64,000 nt of DNA from Astrocystis sublimbata (lineage: Eukaryota > Ascomycota > Sordariomycetes > Xylariales > Xylariaceae): positions 310,001 to 374,000 of the forward strand of contig JAJNNY010000034.1 of the NCBI GenBank assembly GCA_022453515.1. Direction: 5' to 3'. A model generated the notes under the pieces. It made no database searches. It was not told where the DNA came from and saw only the letters and a program-made list of their open reading frames with translations. Positions 47,638-59,900 of this stretch are shown piece after piece (position 1 is the first letter of the stretch; every line of letters starts with the position of its first letter). The position numbers and the translations under genes were made by a program.

Positions 47638-49305
47638 ATGGCCACCATGGCAGCCTCGGGGCCTTCCTCTGTCGCCCATTCGAACGGCACACAGGACGAA
47701 TATGCAAGTTGGAACAGGGCTGCAACCGGCTATAATGAGGTACGCTCGCCCCATTGTACCGCCTCCCCACAATCGAGCATGCGCACATCTTCAGCCCATT
47801 CGATGCTGAACCGCTGAAGTTAAGTGTATACTGACAATTTGATTCTCACAGCAGGGTTCTATGAACCACGCATTCGACGGTTACGACTCTCCCGAGTCAC
47901 CACAGGACGCACAGAATGGGACCACAGACAACTACTTCAATCTTAGGGGTACGCAATTGTTCTTGTTCTGCTCGTGAGCCTCGGGCAACCTTGGCCTTGC
48001 CGCCGCGTGCCCCGCGAGCCGTTTGGAAACACAGCACTAATTCATCGTGCAGAATCTCGCAGTAGTAGCCGGGCCGCAAAACAACCCCAGACGAAACGTG
48101 CCAAAGATGGCACCCTCATGACCTACGACGACGAGAGCTCCAAATGGATCCACCGAGACAAGCTGGCCAAGATCGAGAGTCAGGAGCTGCAAGCAGCCGG
48201 CATCATACTTCCCAAGTCCAGGGCCCAGAGCCAGACCAGATCCAGACAAGATCGCAGTCGCAGCCGTCGAAGGGGCACCACCGACTCATCCGAGCAGGCC
48301 TACGCACCCGTTTCTAGAAAGAACTCCGACCTGAACAACGACCGGACACAGGATGCTGAGCCCGCGAGCTGGGATTTCCGCCTTCCCGAAGAGATAGCTG
48401 AGGATCCTGGCGAATATTGGATCTCCAACTCCAACGGGTCCGGAAGGGGTACGCGTATCCCCGTCGCCAAGACAAGCCATGTCCCCATTCCGACCGATTA
48501 CATCGATCGCAATGCCCCCGTTCAACGAAAACAAAGCTTCCCGCGCTTAGATGAAGAGCCTTCCATCGTCTATCCCAAGACGCGGTCGCGAAGTAGCAGC
48601 ATTGCTAATGCCCTTGATGACTCGCCCAATAAGGCACAACCTGGAAGGCGGGTGGTCACCGATGGATCCCCGAGGAAGGTTAGCACAGCGCCTCGTAAGA
48701 CATCGGCGCCCACGAAGCCGACACCGAACGGCCGTCCCAAGACGCGAAATGGTACCGGTACCACCAGAAGCAGCTCGGCCACGCGCCCGACAACACGATC
48801 TGGCGAGATCTCTCCCAGAGCACCCGAAGGTGATCCACCATGGATGATTTCCGCATATCAGCCCGACCCTCGGTTGCCGCCAGATCAGCAACTTCTACCC
48901 ACGGTCGCGAAGAGATTACAGCAAGAGAAGTGGGAGCAAGAGGGATCCTTTGGGGACGTATATGACAAAGAATTCCGACCTCTAAATGAGAAAACATTCA
49001 ACAGACCCCCCGAGTTAGAAAAGCCCCAGGAACGGGAGGACAACGAGGAAGCCACCCAGGACGAATGGCCGCTAAAGCCGGAAGCTAGGGTTCCTACTCC
49101 GAGTCGGCCTGGGACCAGTTCCTACTCGACCATGCCAAAGATACAAGACGCGCCTGCTTTAAGCCCCCTGGCTGGCCAACGACCAATGCGAGAACAACAG
49201 CAGCAGTCGCAGACGCAAACCAGTGTGTCCGTCAAGGCAGATCCTCCAGCGCAATCCGAGGAGCCGAGCGATAAAGGAGGCTGTGGATGTTGTATTGTGA
49301 TGTGA
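47638..49305 (+). CDS. teaR: TeaR-like polarity protein with CaaX box
   Basis: Three exons, 47638-47739, 47852-47948 and 48053-49305, total 1,452 nt (483 aa). The conserved block TKRAKDGTLMTYDDESSKW, followed by HRDKLAKIESQEL, is the signature of proteins annotated as TeaA receptor TeaR in filamentous fungi (related to fission yeast Mod5). These hold the cell-end marker TeaA at growing hyphal tips, where microtubules deliver it. The middle is disordered, Ser/Arg/Pro-rich. The C-terminus is CGCCIVM: CIVM is a CaaX box (X = Met favours farnesylation), and the two extra Cys just before it are candidate palmitoylation sites. Together these explain membrane anchoring at the tip. The first intron ends with a tandem CAGCAG acceptor, so isoforms with or without one Gln are possible. 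The family name comes from memory of annotation and is not proven here. Confidence 0.85.
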
Positions 49306-49780
49306 CATGTCTGGCACAGTCATCCTACCATTCTGCTTCTGTTCCATCTCTTTCGGGAACATCAGCACCTCGCCTACTTCCGACACCTAGACTTTTACTG
49401 GACGACTTATGACTATTGATCTCCGTGGCATAGGGAATACTACATATTTGTTGTAATAAACACTCCAGTCACACTGTACCCTTTCATTTGTGTATCTCGG
49501 GACGCTGCATCCTTCCAGTTGCCAATGCGCCGTCCTGCAGTGGCAAAACCGGGATGCCCCGCTCCTCGCAAGCCAGCGACCTCAATGAGCACTCCCTGTA
49601 TCGACCCTGGTTTTCGAAAGCGGCACTCGGGCGTACCAAGTTTTCTGCATCCTTTTACGGCCTACATCTACGATTCTTCGGCGTTATATCGGTTTGGACA
49701 AAAAGGGAACCTGGATGGGGTAGAGCGGCGAAAACAACAGACACACATCGTCTTCATCATCAACGGCACCGATTCTCATC

Positions 49781-49824
49781 GCCACCATCATCATCATAGT
49801 CAACCTCATCATCATCATCATTGC
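49781..49824. repeat. CAT/TCA microsatellite
   Basis: Imperfect CAT repeats in two blocks, downstream of the TeaR-like gene. Confidence 0.85.
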
Positions 49825-50519
49825 GTCATTGCTCCATGATAGGAGTACGGATTCTGTCTTCTGTTATCCCCATTGCTGTATATGTTTTTTTGCTATGTGT
49901 GGTTGTTCCTACCTACCTTGCTTCGCGAGTGAATGAATTTTTTTACTACCATGCGCTTTTTGCATCCTCGTCTTCGCGATACCTACTTAGGTATCTATCC
50001 AGCATGCGATACACGAAGACAAGCTCGGATAGGTATACCACCACACCACACACTTCACCACCGCACCTTTTTTTCTTCTCGTTTCACCGTTTCTAGCGAG
50101 GGGTCGGCATGGGAGCCATCGGCCGGGGTGTTCAGGAACCAACTGTTGCATTTGTTTTTTTAAGTGTATTTCTTCCTTCCCACCTTCTCTTCGTGATTCT
50201 TGCCTGCCCTGTGCGATTGTTATTGTTGTGGTATTGTGGATGTTGTTATTATGCTTGTTGATATTGAGAAGAAGAAGAAGCAGGGGGGATAAGAGGGAAC
50301 AAGAGGAGGGAAGGAGAAGGGGAGAAGGTGAAGGTGGAGGTCGTCCATCGTTAGTGCATTAGCCAGGTCATTTTAGATACCCCGCCTGAGCTGGCGAAGA
50401 GGGAGAGAAGCAATCAATCAATTATTCGATTAAGGAGACTTCATATTTAAATGCGCATGGGGTGAGATGAGTGTTTTGGTGAGTGAAGATGCAAGAGAAG
50501 TGAGTGAAGTGAAGTGCGA

Positions 50520-50575
50520 TGAGATGAGATAAGATGAAATACGGTGAGATAAGATAAGATAAGATGAGATAACTT
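50520..50575. repeat. GATAA/GAGAT-rich tract
   Basis: Overlapping AGATAA and AGATGA units form several WGATAR sites in about 55 bp, so it could bind GATA factors. It lies about 800 bp upstream of secreted copy B. Confidence 0.7.
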
Positions 50576-51358
50576 GAGACGAGTGAAGGCCAGCGAGATT
50601 GAGGAAAAACGACCTTCCCTACCTACCGGTGCAAGACGACGGATGATAAATTGTACTACAATGTTGAACAGTAACTGCTGAACTCCGGCCGCGGTCAACT
50701 GTCATTACTAATCTCGCCGGACATGGATGTGTCTATCGTCATGGGCAAAGTCCGTCACTAATACCGATCGCGATAATAGCAACATAAATTACTGTTCTTA
50801 TTACATGAGATGAGAGGGCTGAAGAAGAAAAAAAGAAAAGAGGATGGATCTCGGACTTCTGTCACTTAACCTTATGTCCGGGAATTTGATTGATTGTTTT
50901 GTTTGATGACAAATCCCCCATTCGAACGACATGGGGGCCGGTAGATAGCTAGATAGCAATTCTTAAGTCCTTGGCAACGGTGCAAGACGGACGGAGCAGG
51001 AGCAGGTTACAAATCATAACATCTGTGCAGTACGACAGGGTTTAATAACTCAAGCTAGACATTTTTTGAAGAACATGCATACTCACGCAATATGGACGGA
51101 CCAGGACATGGGTTGATCATCCAGCGGAACAGATCCGTTGTGATTAACAAGCTTCTCGGAATCCAAACTGCGAAAAGTAAAGATATAAACCTCTCTCTGT
51201 CTTGTCTATGGGAAACTACCTACTTGCTCTCATGCTTCAAACACATGCTCTAAACTCCAACTCCGTCTACTTACTCTCTTGCCATAATTACAATCTTACT
51301 ATAATAAATAAAACCCATAGCTAAAAACAAGCCAAGGAAAACCCCTCGAAGCTCAAAT

Positions 51359-51931
51359 ATGTACACTCCTAAAGCCCTCCTCTTCCTCGCCGCCGCCCTC
51401 ATGGGCAGCGCATCGCAGGCTTCAGCTTCAGTTCCCAAATCCGACACCCCAGCCTGCACATCCGCACTCTCCCACTTCTTGGAATTCGCAGAAACCGAAG
51501 CGCCCGCGACCCCAAGCGCCATCGCAGCCTTCATCGCAGCCCACACAGACGAGATCCCAGCCTTTACTATCGGTGACGCCGAAAGCCACCAGTCGCAGCT
51601 ATGTGCTGCCGCCGCAGTCTTGCCCGAGTCGCTGCTGCCGCCTTTTGCGAGTTTGGGAGAGGAGTTGATGGTTTTCGCGCATAGTCGCTCGAGCGAGTTC
51701 GTGGATTACATCTCGGCGTGCGCGGATGATGCGGTTGTTGCTAGTTCTGTTAGCTATTTTGATCATGTGTTGAGCGCGACGGGGAATATCTGTACGGAGA
51801 CTGCTACGGCTACGGGGACAGGGGAGGTGACGGCGACGGCGAGCCCTGGCTGCGGCGCGTCGAAGGGCGCCGGCAGCTACCCGACTCCTACGCCTACGAC
51901 GCTGGCGACTCGCTACGCGGCGTCGTATTAA
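51359..51931 (+). CDS. Secreted infection-structure-type protein, copy B
   Basis: This single exon encodes 190 residues with a signal peptide (about residues 1-23, ending SQASA). It is a clear paralogue of the protein at 39325-39861: both share the TEAPATP, DEIPAFT, GDAESHQS and LPESLLP/LPDSLLP phrases, ELMVFAH and GNICTET, in the same order and at the same spacing. They differ in the linker and the tail. Copy B lies 11.5 kb away in the opposite orientation. This suggests an old inverted duplication rather than a tandem repeat. The tail is Thr/Gly/Ser-rich. Function unknown; an extracellular or wall-associated role is likely. A TATA-like and CT-rich leader is seen just upstream. Confidence 0.88.
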   Translation: MYTPKALLFLAAALMGSASQASASVPKSDTPACTSALSHFLEFAETEAPATPSAIAAFIAAHTDEIPAFTIGDAESHQSQLCAAAAVLPESLLPPFASLGEELMVFAHSRSSEFVDYISACADDAVVASSVSYFDHVLSATGNICTETATATGTGEVTATASPGCGASKGAGSYPTPTPTTLATRYAASY

Positions 51932-54900
51932 GAGAAGAGAAGAGTCCTACCGTCTGGATCCCCGTTGTCGACTCTGCTGCTAGGCCACACGGTTTCTTCA
52001 GGCGCCGAGCATTATATCGTTTTGGGCGGGACGGCGTGATAAGTTAGTTCTGATTAAATTACGTAGAGAGGGGGGATGTTAGTAAGAAGCGGGCAGGCAG
52101 GCAGGCAAGTTGTTGATTTGGGATATTTATTCTTGATGTATATATTTACGGAAATGATATTATCAGTGTTGCTAGCTGGATTGCCGTACTAGATGTGTCG
52201 CTAGATTGCCTGTGAATTTGCTTCTTATGTAGAGGAATGGTAGGGAATTCGGAGTTTTTTTTCCCGCATTAATTTATTACAGACACGGGATGTTAAACGC
52301 CTTACGGCGATTATTACTACTTTACTCGAAAACTACCACGGTTTAGTACATAGGTAAGTGGCTGTAGACAGTTGACTCTTCGAGTTGTTAACGTTGCTAT
52401 TTTTTAGTAGTGTAATTAGAGGTAGAATAAGTACTTACCTTACCTACAGCTTGGACAAACAATGGATAAGCGCCGGTTGGATCCATCCCAGTCTGCAGAG
52501 TACGCGCAGATGATACAGGCTTGCAGACCTTGTTGGTGTCAAGAGTGGTACATGGTTATCCCGTTGATTATCTTGAGGTCTAAGTTCTCCCAACTACTCG
52601 TGGGGGGTGAAGCCATCTTATATACACTCGGGTGGTCACGTGTGGGGCGTTCTCCATTGTATCTAGCCTTCATGGCTTTGACAGTTGGTACTAAAATCCG
52701 TGAACATTGACTGATTTCTTAGCAGCTAAGCTAGCTACTGATCCTGGGGAATTAATTACCATGGTGACGAGATTACGCGAGGCGTTGTTAACGTTTGTTG
52801 GTTGGACATCGAAGCTTGATTATTGGATATATGGAGAATACAATAGGATGATGTGATTAGGTAGATGATGGTTGAAGGGCGGCCGAGCGTGTAGTTAAAT
52901 GTAGGGTTGTGAGAAGGAAAGAGTTTCACGATGGGTACCTTGCGTAAAGTGGTTGTTTAAGCTTTCTGACAGTTTAGTTTTATTATGAATATAGGAGGCT
53001 TTGGAAAAGTTTAATAAAACGACAATTTCATGAGATTCTTAAACAGGGTTTCCATTCCATGGACGACTAATACATTGCTGTAGCATCTATAGCAAGATTG
53101 TGTAGATTGGGCTTGTCTAGTTGAAAGAAGCGATACAATTTCTTTGCATATACATATATGCATGTAGATATGAGTTTGGACTGCAGTTCTATCGCAGTCC
53201 GTACTTCATCCAACTACCTACCTATATACAATCAGCGACAGCGTACCTTTTCTATCGCGTAACTATATTACTTAGTGGTACCATTTCCACATGTCGTCTC
53301 TTCTCACGTGCCATCGCTGGCATTCCGGCAAACTCCCCCGTCGATGAGGTCGCCCACAGATGTTCCTCATTCAGGTCATAAATGCCCTACAGTTGACTGG
53401 TTGCCAATAGCCACGTAAAATCATTCCGTTTTATTTCTTTCCCCTTCCATATTTAAGCCAATAACACCGGCATCTCACGAGAACCTGATGGCACAACTTC
53501 CGATCTCAACTTCAAAGGGGTCAAATCCCTAAGCGGTGGTTGTCTCGTACCAAGGCCTCTCGTTTCAATCTGTTTGTCTTGTATATTGCCCAAGTCATAC
53601 ACGCACATAGTGCTAGGACAGAATACAATCCAATTTCGCCCGCGTTACACATGCGATCTCACACGTCAGCATTTTCGGCAGATTATGCCCATCTCTCTCT
53701 GCGATTGGATAAGGGCCGCGAGACTGCGTTGCTTCGCGATAAGGCTGTGGCGATGATGATCTAGATAGGCTTACGTGTACTTAGAAGTTGATATTGTCTG
53801 GCCTCGTGTTTGAGTGTATCATGCTACGTACCTAGGTAGATAACTAGTAAAACTTGAGCATAACACAAACATTATACCTGTTCACACCACACAAGACGTG
53901 TAGACATATTGACCAAAATACATGCAACCAGAAGATTGATTGATTCGCAAACAGCGAGCTAAGCTATAACCCACCTCGCTGAACCAAAGGTCACATAGCA
54001 ATAGAGTGTGCTTAGTCGCGTAGCACAGCGGGCTAATTACTTCTTCGCCGCCTACCATGCCATGCCATGGCATCTGACCTCACCTCACCTCATACAGAAG
54101 GGGCAATCCACAAAACCGATGCCCACAAGGTGGCATTCGCAATGTGTTTCACCTTCTCGATGTCGATTGTCCATGATTTACAAAGCGGCATAATGACCTA
54201 CGTACATAGTAGACCGATGATCTTAAGATGCTACATATAACAGCCTCAACAGCCACTCACCGTTGACCTCTTAGACGATCATCACGTTACTTTAGCAAGT
54301 CTCAGCCGGGAAGGCGTTGCGTTCGATGTAGTTGGCAGGCAAGTCGTTGTTGTTATATCAAATCACTGATTCCCTAGGTCAACATCTCGCCTGCCTGCCT
54401 GCCATCATGGCTGCCACACCGTACAACGGCATTGCGTAATTATTCCAAACCCAGGATCTACATACCGCTAGAGCCGGGACGAGGGAGGCAAACCAACCGC
54501 CGCGTGGGCAGCGCATACCCGCCCGTCCTTGCATGCGATAGGGCTTAATTCTAAACGACCAAGACCAAGACCAAGACCAGGACCTGTTAAACCCCAAACC
54601 CTGATCTATTCCAGACCTGGATAACCATGAGATCGATGACATAATCTGGGGGAACTATCGGATCAAATTGAATTGCATGGGTGAACATGACCTGATCAGG
54701 TACAAGCGCGCGACGCGGTGTGTGATCACGATCAGGCGTTGTTTGTATGTATGAAGTTCCATCGTCTCGTCCAATGTGTGGTATGATGTCATCAGTGATC
54801 GTCAGTGGCTGGTGGATGGTGCCATCGCCTATTGCTTGGTTTTCGCTTTTTCTCGGCGCTCGGCTCGAAACAACTATACCCCGCGGGACCCTTTCTTTTC

Positions 54901-56121
54901 CCGTTTGTCTTTTGCAAATACAGTACCTCCTAAAACGACGGACGAAGGCAAGCGGCGGGCCGCACGCAGTATGACCTGCCGATCCGATTTTTGTGGCTTT
55001 TTGTGGCGTTGTCTTTTGGCAGGATGGGCAGGATTACCTAAAACCTATTGGCTTCTTGGGGCTTGGGGCTTGGTTTGGCGTGGATTACTACTAGACGACG
55101 CCAAACGCCAGACTATCACTAAGCGCGAATGAAAGCTGTGGCTTTTTTTGGACATAGTAAGTAATGTAATACCGAAGTGAAGGGGCGTAAGTGAGTACAA
55201 ATGTAAGCGAACAAGAACTGAATGGATTACTTACTTACACCGGTCAGATTTCACCTATCGGGTCGGTTATCGATACCAAAGTAGGAGGAAACAGGCAGAT
55301 CTGACAATTCCCATTGCATTTGCGCATTCGCGCAGGGGTTAGGTATCTTGACTCCGGCTGAGTAGTAGTAGTAGAGTCGGCCTTCGCTTACAACAGACAC
55401 ATCATGGCCGATCGACTTTCGCTACTTTGTTCGGGCTCTCTTTCAAATCAGAGTGCTTTGCCTTGCCTTGCCTTACTGGCCGTGGCGCAGCGAGTCTCGT
55501 ACTTTCCTTTCCCTTGCCCTCAAATTGTGTGACTCACGTCATGTTATGTTATGTTACCCCAGACATGACCTTGGAATGGTAGAGATGCCTACAGTACCGA
55601 GTAGATAGGTACTGCCTCGCCGGCTCGGACGGGGTGGCGCTGCTCCGAATACGCCTCTTCTTCGTAACCGGCAGATCCACGGTTCGAAAGGAAGGCTATG
55701 TATGTACTTGCGATAACACACATTTGAATTTATCAGGCGTCCCCACTGGTTCGAATACCCGTCCAGATATCTTGGTCACGATGCTGAGTTTTCTCACTTG
55801 TACTGACTGACTTACTTTAGGTGCGTGCTGCTACACCTATCCCAACTTAGGCGGGTGGGTGTGGGGGGTGGGGTTTCTACCGAGGGCGGGCGGTAGGTTC
55901 CGATTCCCACGAACTGGTTGTGGTTTGTTGGTTGGTATGTCGTAGCAAACAACCTGCACAGGAGATAACACAGCAGCAGCCGCAGCACAGAAACTGTGCC
56001 TCGGGATATGTGACTGCGAGTGATCATCGTTCTGACAGATCCGATGATAGCAAAAGCGATCGGCCATTGATAGATTGCGTACCGAATCGAAGAACGTCGC
56101 TCAGGTGAGAGAGAGGGACCA

Positions 56122-56142
56122 GGTGTGTGTGTGTGTGTGTGA
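56122..56142. repeat. GT dinucleotide repeat
   Basis: About ten GT units in a row. Confidence 0.9.
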
Positions 56143-56605
56143 GTGTGATGGTGGTCAGATGGGGTGACACTGGGGGGGAAACACGGGCGCTTGGAGGTCG
56201 ACCAATGACGGATGCGGCCAGGACCCTGTGCCTTTTGCTGACCACAGAGAGCCACAAATACCGTCTGAACTTGACTTGACTCGATTAATAGCAGAGGGGT
56301 AATATACCCGTCCACAGTCCGGCGCCTTTCCTGCTTGGTGGTTAGTGGTACCTGGCGTTGCTGGGCTCGTCGCCCTCGCCGCCGCCTGACCAAGCGGAAG
56401 TATAGTGGAGGTGGGTTATGTATAAGTATGGTACTTAACGGCGTGCGGCGTCGCGGTGCTGAATCTTGCCTTGCAGGTCGGCTAATGCGAGTGATTGGAC
56501 AGGCGGGAAGACTCCGGTAGATCTGGGTAGATCCGATTGCGTGCGTGGTCTGGTCTAGTGAGGTGTAAGTGAGCCAGCCCACCTGCGTAGTATGTAGGAC
56601 TTGAT

Positions 56606-56630
56606 TTCTCTCTCCCTCTCTCTCTCTCCT
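56606..56630. repeat. TC dinucleotide tract
   Basis: TC-rich microsatellite with a CCC interruption. Confidence 0.85.
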
Positions 56631-56907
56631 CTTAGACCAGAGGCGGAGAATATCGTCAAGCAAGCAGGCAGGCAGGCTCTCGGCAGGGAAGAGGAGTCGG
56701 TTCCCACCGAGAGAGGGGGACAGGCGTGTGCCAGAGCATGGGTATAGTGCATAGCTCATAGAGTGCGCTAGAATCCAGGAGAAGCAGACGGTTTGGCCTG
56801 CCAGCTGCTGGTTGGTCGCTACTGTGGTGATGGCATGAGAAAATAGACTGGCATGACTGAGTGGTAAGGTCAGCTTCCCTCACCGCCATGCGTCGAGGTG
56901 TGCAGGA

Positions 56908-56931
56908 GGTATGGTATGGTATGGTATGGTA
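56908..56931. repeat. GGTAT pentanucleotide repeat
   Basis: Four or more tandem GGTAT units. Confidence 0.85.
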
Positions 56932-59900
56932 GCAGAACACAACCAACAGCCTGCTACCTACCTACTTTACCAACTCACAGGATCCTGACCATGACAGCAG
57001 CCCAGCCCGTGGGAATAGAGAGGCGCAAATAGGCGTCTGTCCCGCGTCGCAGCAGCCAGGCTTACACCCCGCCATCTCGCCAACGTCTGGCGGCTGTTTG
57101 TTGCGCGACATGGGGATCCCCAGCTCCCGCTGCCGGCCGTACTGTAACATCATAACGATAGTAAGGTAAGGGCCTGCCTGTCACGGCTGTGTCTCAAAAT
57201 AGGTCTCGAGATAGCGCCCGCAGCCACGTTACTAGGACTCTTAGCATGCGTTAGAGGATGAGGCACGTGATGTGTCAACTAAAGTGTCTCGGTTGTGTTG
57301 TACGCGAGCGGGTGCTAACATCGAGGTCTGAAGTTCTGAACAAGCATCAGCGACACAGTACGGCGAACCTTGTGACAAGCAGTGTGCTCCAAGTAATCCC
57401 GTCGTTTGAAGAAAGTAGGAATTGTTACAGTATTCGAAGGTTTCGTAGTAACTGCTGCTTGACTCCTGCTTGGGCATCTGGATTCATGCTGCAGTCCATC
57501 GCTGCGACTACGTGATAGTGTCGGATGCAATCGACAGATTGGCTTAGTTGAAGATGTTAGTCTTATGTTACCTGCAGCAGTTGATTGAATCTAAGCTGTC
57601 GCTAGGTATCAACCCGTGAGAAGGTGGAAGGCACAAGGCACGGTACCCCGCCCCCACTGGACCTGCCCGTCTTATGGGCACAAGCCGACTCTGACCGCTG
57701 CGGCCAGCTGCAGTTCCACTGCCTGCTGCCATCCTCAGTTCCTTACCTCCAGTCTCGCCAGTCCAGGGCTGTAATACCTGGAAGCTCAGTCACGCCCGTG
57801 TTAGTGAACCTTGATCGAGAGAGCGCAACCTGTCAGACACAAACACGCCCATGCAACAACCATCATGTGTCTATTACCCAGACATGTCGAGAATATATGC
57901 TCGACATGCTCAGAAGATCAACAACTGTCAAACAAACAGCGAAGCAGACGTGGGACGGCGGCAGAGGCGCCATTCGCTCCCGCTCACCACACTACCCTCG
58001 TCCTGCATTATCCCTGGCTTCAATTGACCGCTGATGCTGGATCATGCTGGACCATGCCGCACTCAGCGAAGCCTGATTGATCTCATGTGAAATAGTGGAT
58101 GCATCGTGCACCTATCCACCACTCGTATCTGTCTCTCTCTTGTCTCGTCTGCTCCGGCCATTGATGTCGTGGTTCAGCAGCCTCTCTCATCCCGCCTTCT
58201 CATGTCTGTGTCGGATGATCATATCTACTGATTCGGAACGGGCGAGAGAGCTTATCGAGCAGAATGGCCAGATGTATGGCTCGATTTGTCCAGTCCCCCT
58301 CACCTCAACCGTTGCCACTCGACCGAGGAGCACCTCTCCGGCCCATCCAGACGGCGCAGAAGTTTGAGGCATCCAAGTGGGCAGCATGGCAAGCATGGCG
58401 AGATGGCGACCGTGAATATGGGCAGTGAGTGAAACGGGGACGGATGCTTGGCTGCGTGGTCTTCCAATCGAACACGGTCCAACTCCGATCTATTTACCCA
58501 CCCGCTCGACACTCATTGGCCTCGGCCTGGCCTAAATGATAGATCCCTCTTAGCTTCCCTTCTCCCCCTCCTTTTCGGTTAGGTACCCTCATCTAGCCAG
58601 CCTGCTCGTCTGCTCTCTGCTCGCCTGCCAGCCCATGCCAATGGCCGGGTGCGTTCGAACGAAGCGTCCACACCACCCATGCGAGCCCGCATTGACGGCC
58701 GACTAGATGCTGAGGCCTCGTGCGACCGTCACCACCCAAGCTCGACGAGAACATTGGACAGACCCGGGAGGGCAGGGCAACGTAGTGGTTCGTGACGGTT
58801 CACCAGAAAGCAATGTGATCGGGTTCGTCACCCTGGCTATCGTACTATCGTTGGTCGTCGACAGCTTGCTGACGCCGTGCCCCCCAACCCAAGCCTGCGT
58901 GTACCTGCTTCTCAGGACCCGAGTTGAGGGGCGAGGGGGGGGGACTGTTTTTCCACATTCCGCTCGACCTTGCCAATGGGCCTCGCACCTGGATGCAACT
59001 GCGACTGGCTCGTCTGCAGAGTGAGCCTGTGATGCCGATGCATCGAATGCTTCGATGCAACTCTGGTTGGCTGAGGGGGTCAATGGTCATGCAGGTCTTG
59101 CTGGGCCTGCTTTGCGCACCAACAGTCGCAGCCGGGGATCCCTCGGCTCCAATTGGCAGCTGCCGCATTCTGCTAACGATGTCGTTACGAGGGCGACTTT
59201 TTTTGATGGCCGGCGCTGGTGGGGATCAGCTGCTGCAGGAGAAGTTCGAAACGGAATGAAGCATGCTCTCTGCGCGACAGTAGTCCCCATTAGAGGGTAT
59301 CGAACAGCAATACCAATTCGTCACCAACGTGCCACGACGCTGTTCACCACAGATGGACACACACAGTACACACGGCTAGCTTACACGATTGAACAAATCA
59401 TCCCGAGGCGATCTTCCAGCTCGGGCATTTCAAAGCGTTCCAACCTGCATCTTGATTACTGCGAGGGATGCGATGCTGCCAATTAGGGCCCATCGTACTT
59501 GCACCCTCCGACGCTGGTTATAAGTGTGCCCAACGCCCAGCTATCTATCTAGACACTACTTATCATCGTGAAGCAACGGGAAGCGTCTACGGGGCGTTGG
59601 AGCCGACAGACAACAGACCTATCCCGTCTGCGGGATAATGAGGGTCTGGCATGATGCATCTAGTTGACAAATGCCCCAGTTGCTCTGCAATTGCTCTAGG
59701 AAGCTTGTTAGTCAGCCTCATGTGTCTTCTGCAGCTGTCGGCAATATATGCCATTCGTATGCCGAGCCAGCAACGCATTGAAGGTTGAGGGATAAGGTGA
59801 CTATGATCAAGTCACGGGTAAGTATCGTCTAATGTCCTGGCCTCAACTGGCAATTTAACAGCTCCGTGTGACCTGCGTCCACAAACGTTATCTGTGACCA

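Larger units (their letters stand above)
49306..51358. other. Intergenic region with CAT and GATAA tracts
   Basis: There is no supported gene. It contains the TeaR-like gene's 3' end, a CAT microsatellite (49781-49824), purine-rich tracts around 50260-50330, and a GATAA-rich tract at 50520-50575. Confidence 0.5.

Noticed and set aside
55640..55790. Possible tRNA, because of two GGTTCGAA sequences resembling a T-arm
   Set aside because: No 5-bp anticodon stem or acceptor stem can be formed at the right spacing.
55812..56759. A 315-codon open frame on the minus strand
   Set aside because: The predicted sequence is low-complexity (poly-His/Thr and Arg runs from GT and purine repeats), resembles no family and lies in repeat-rich intergenic DNA.
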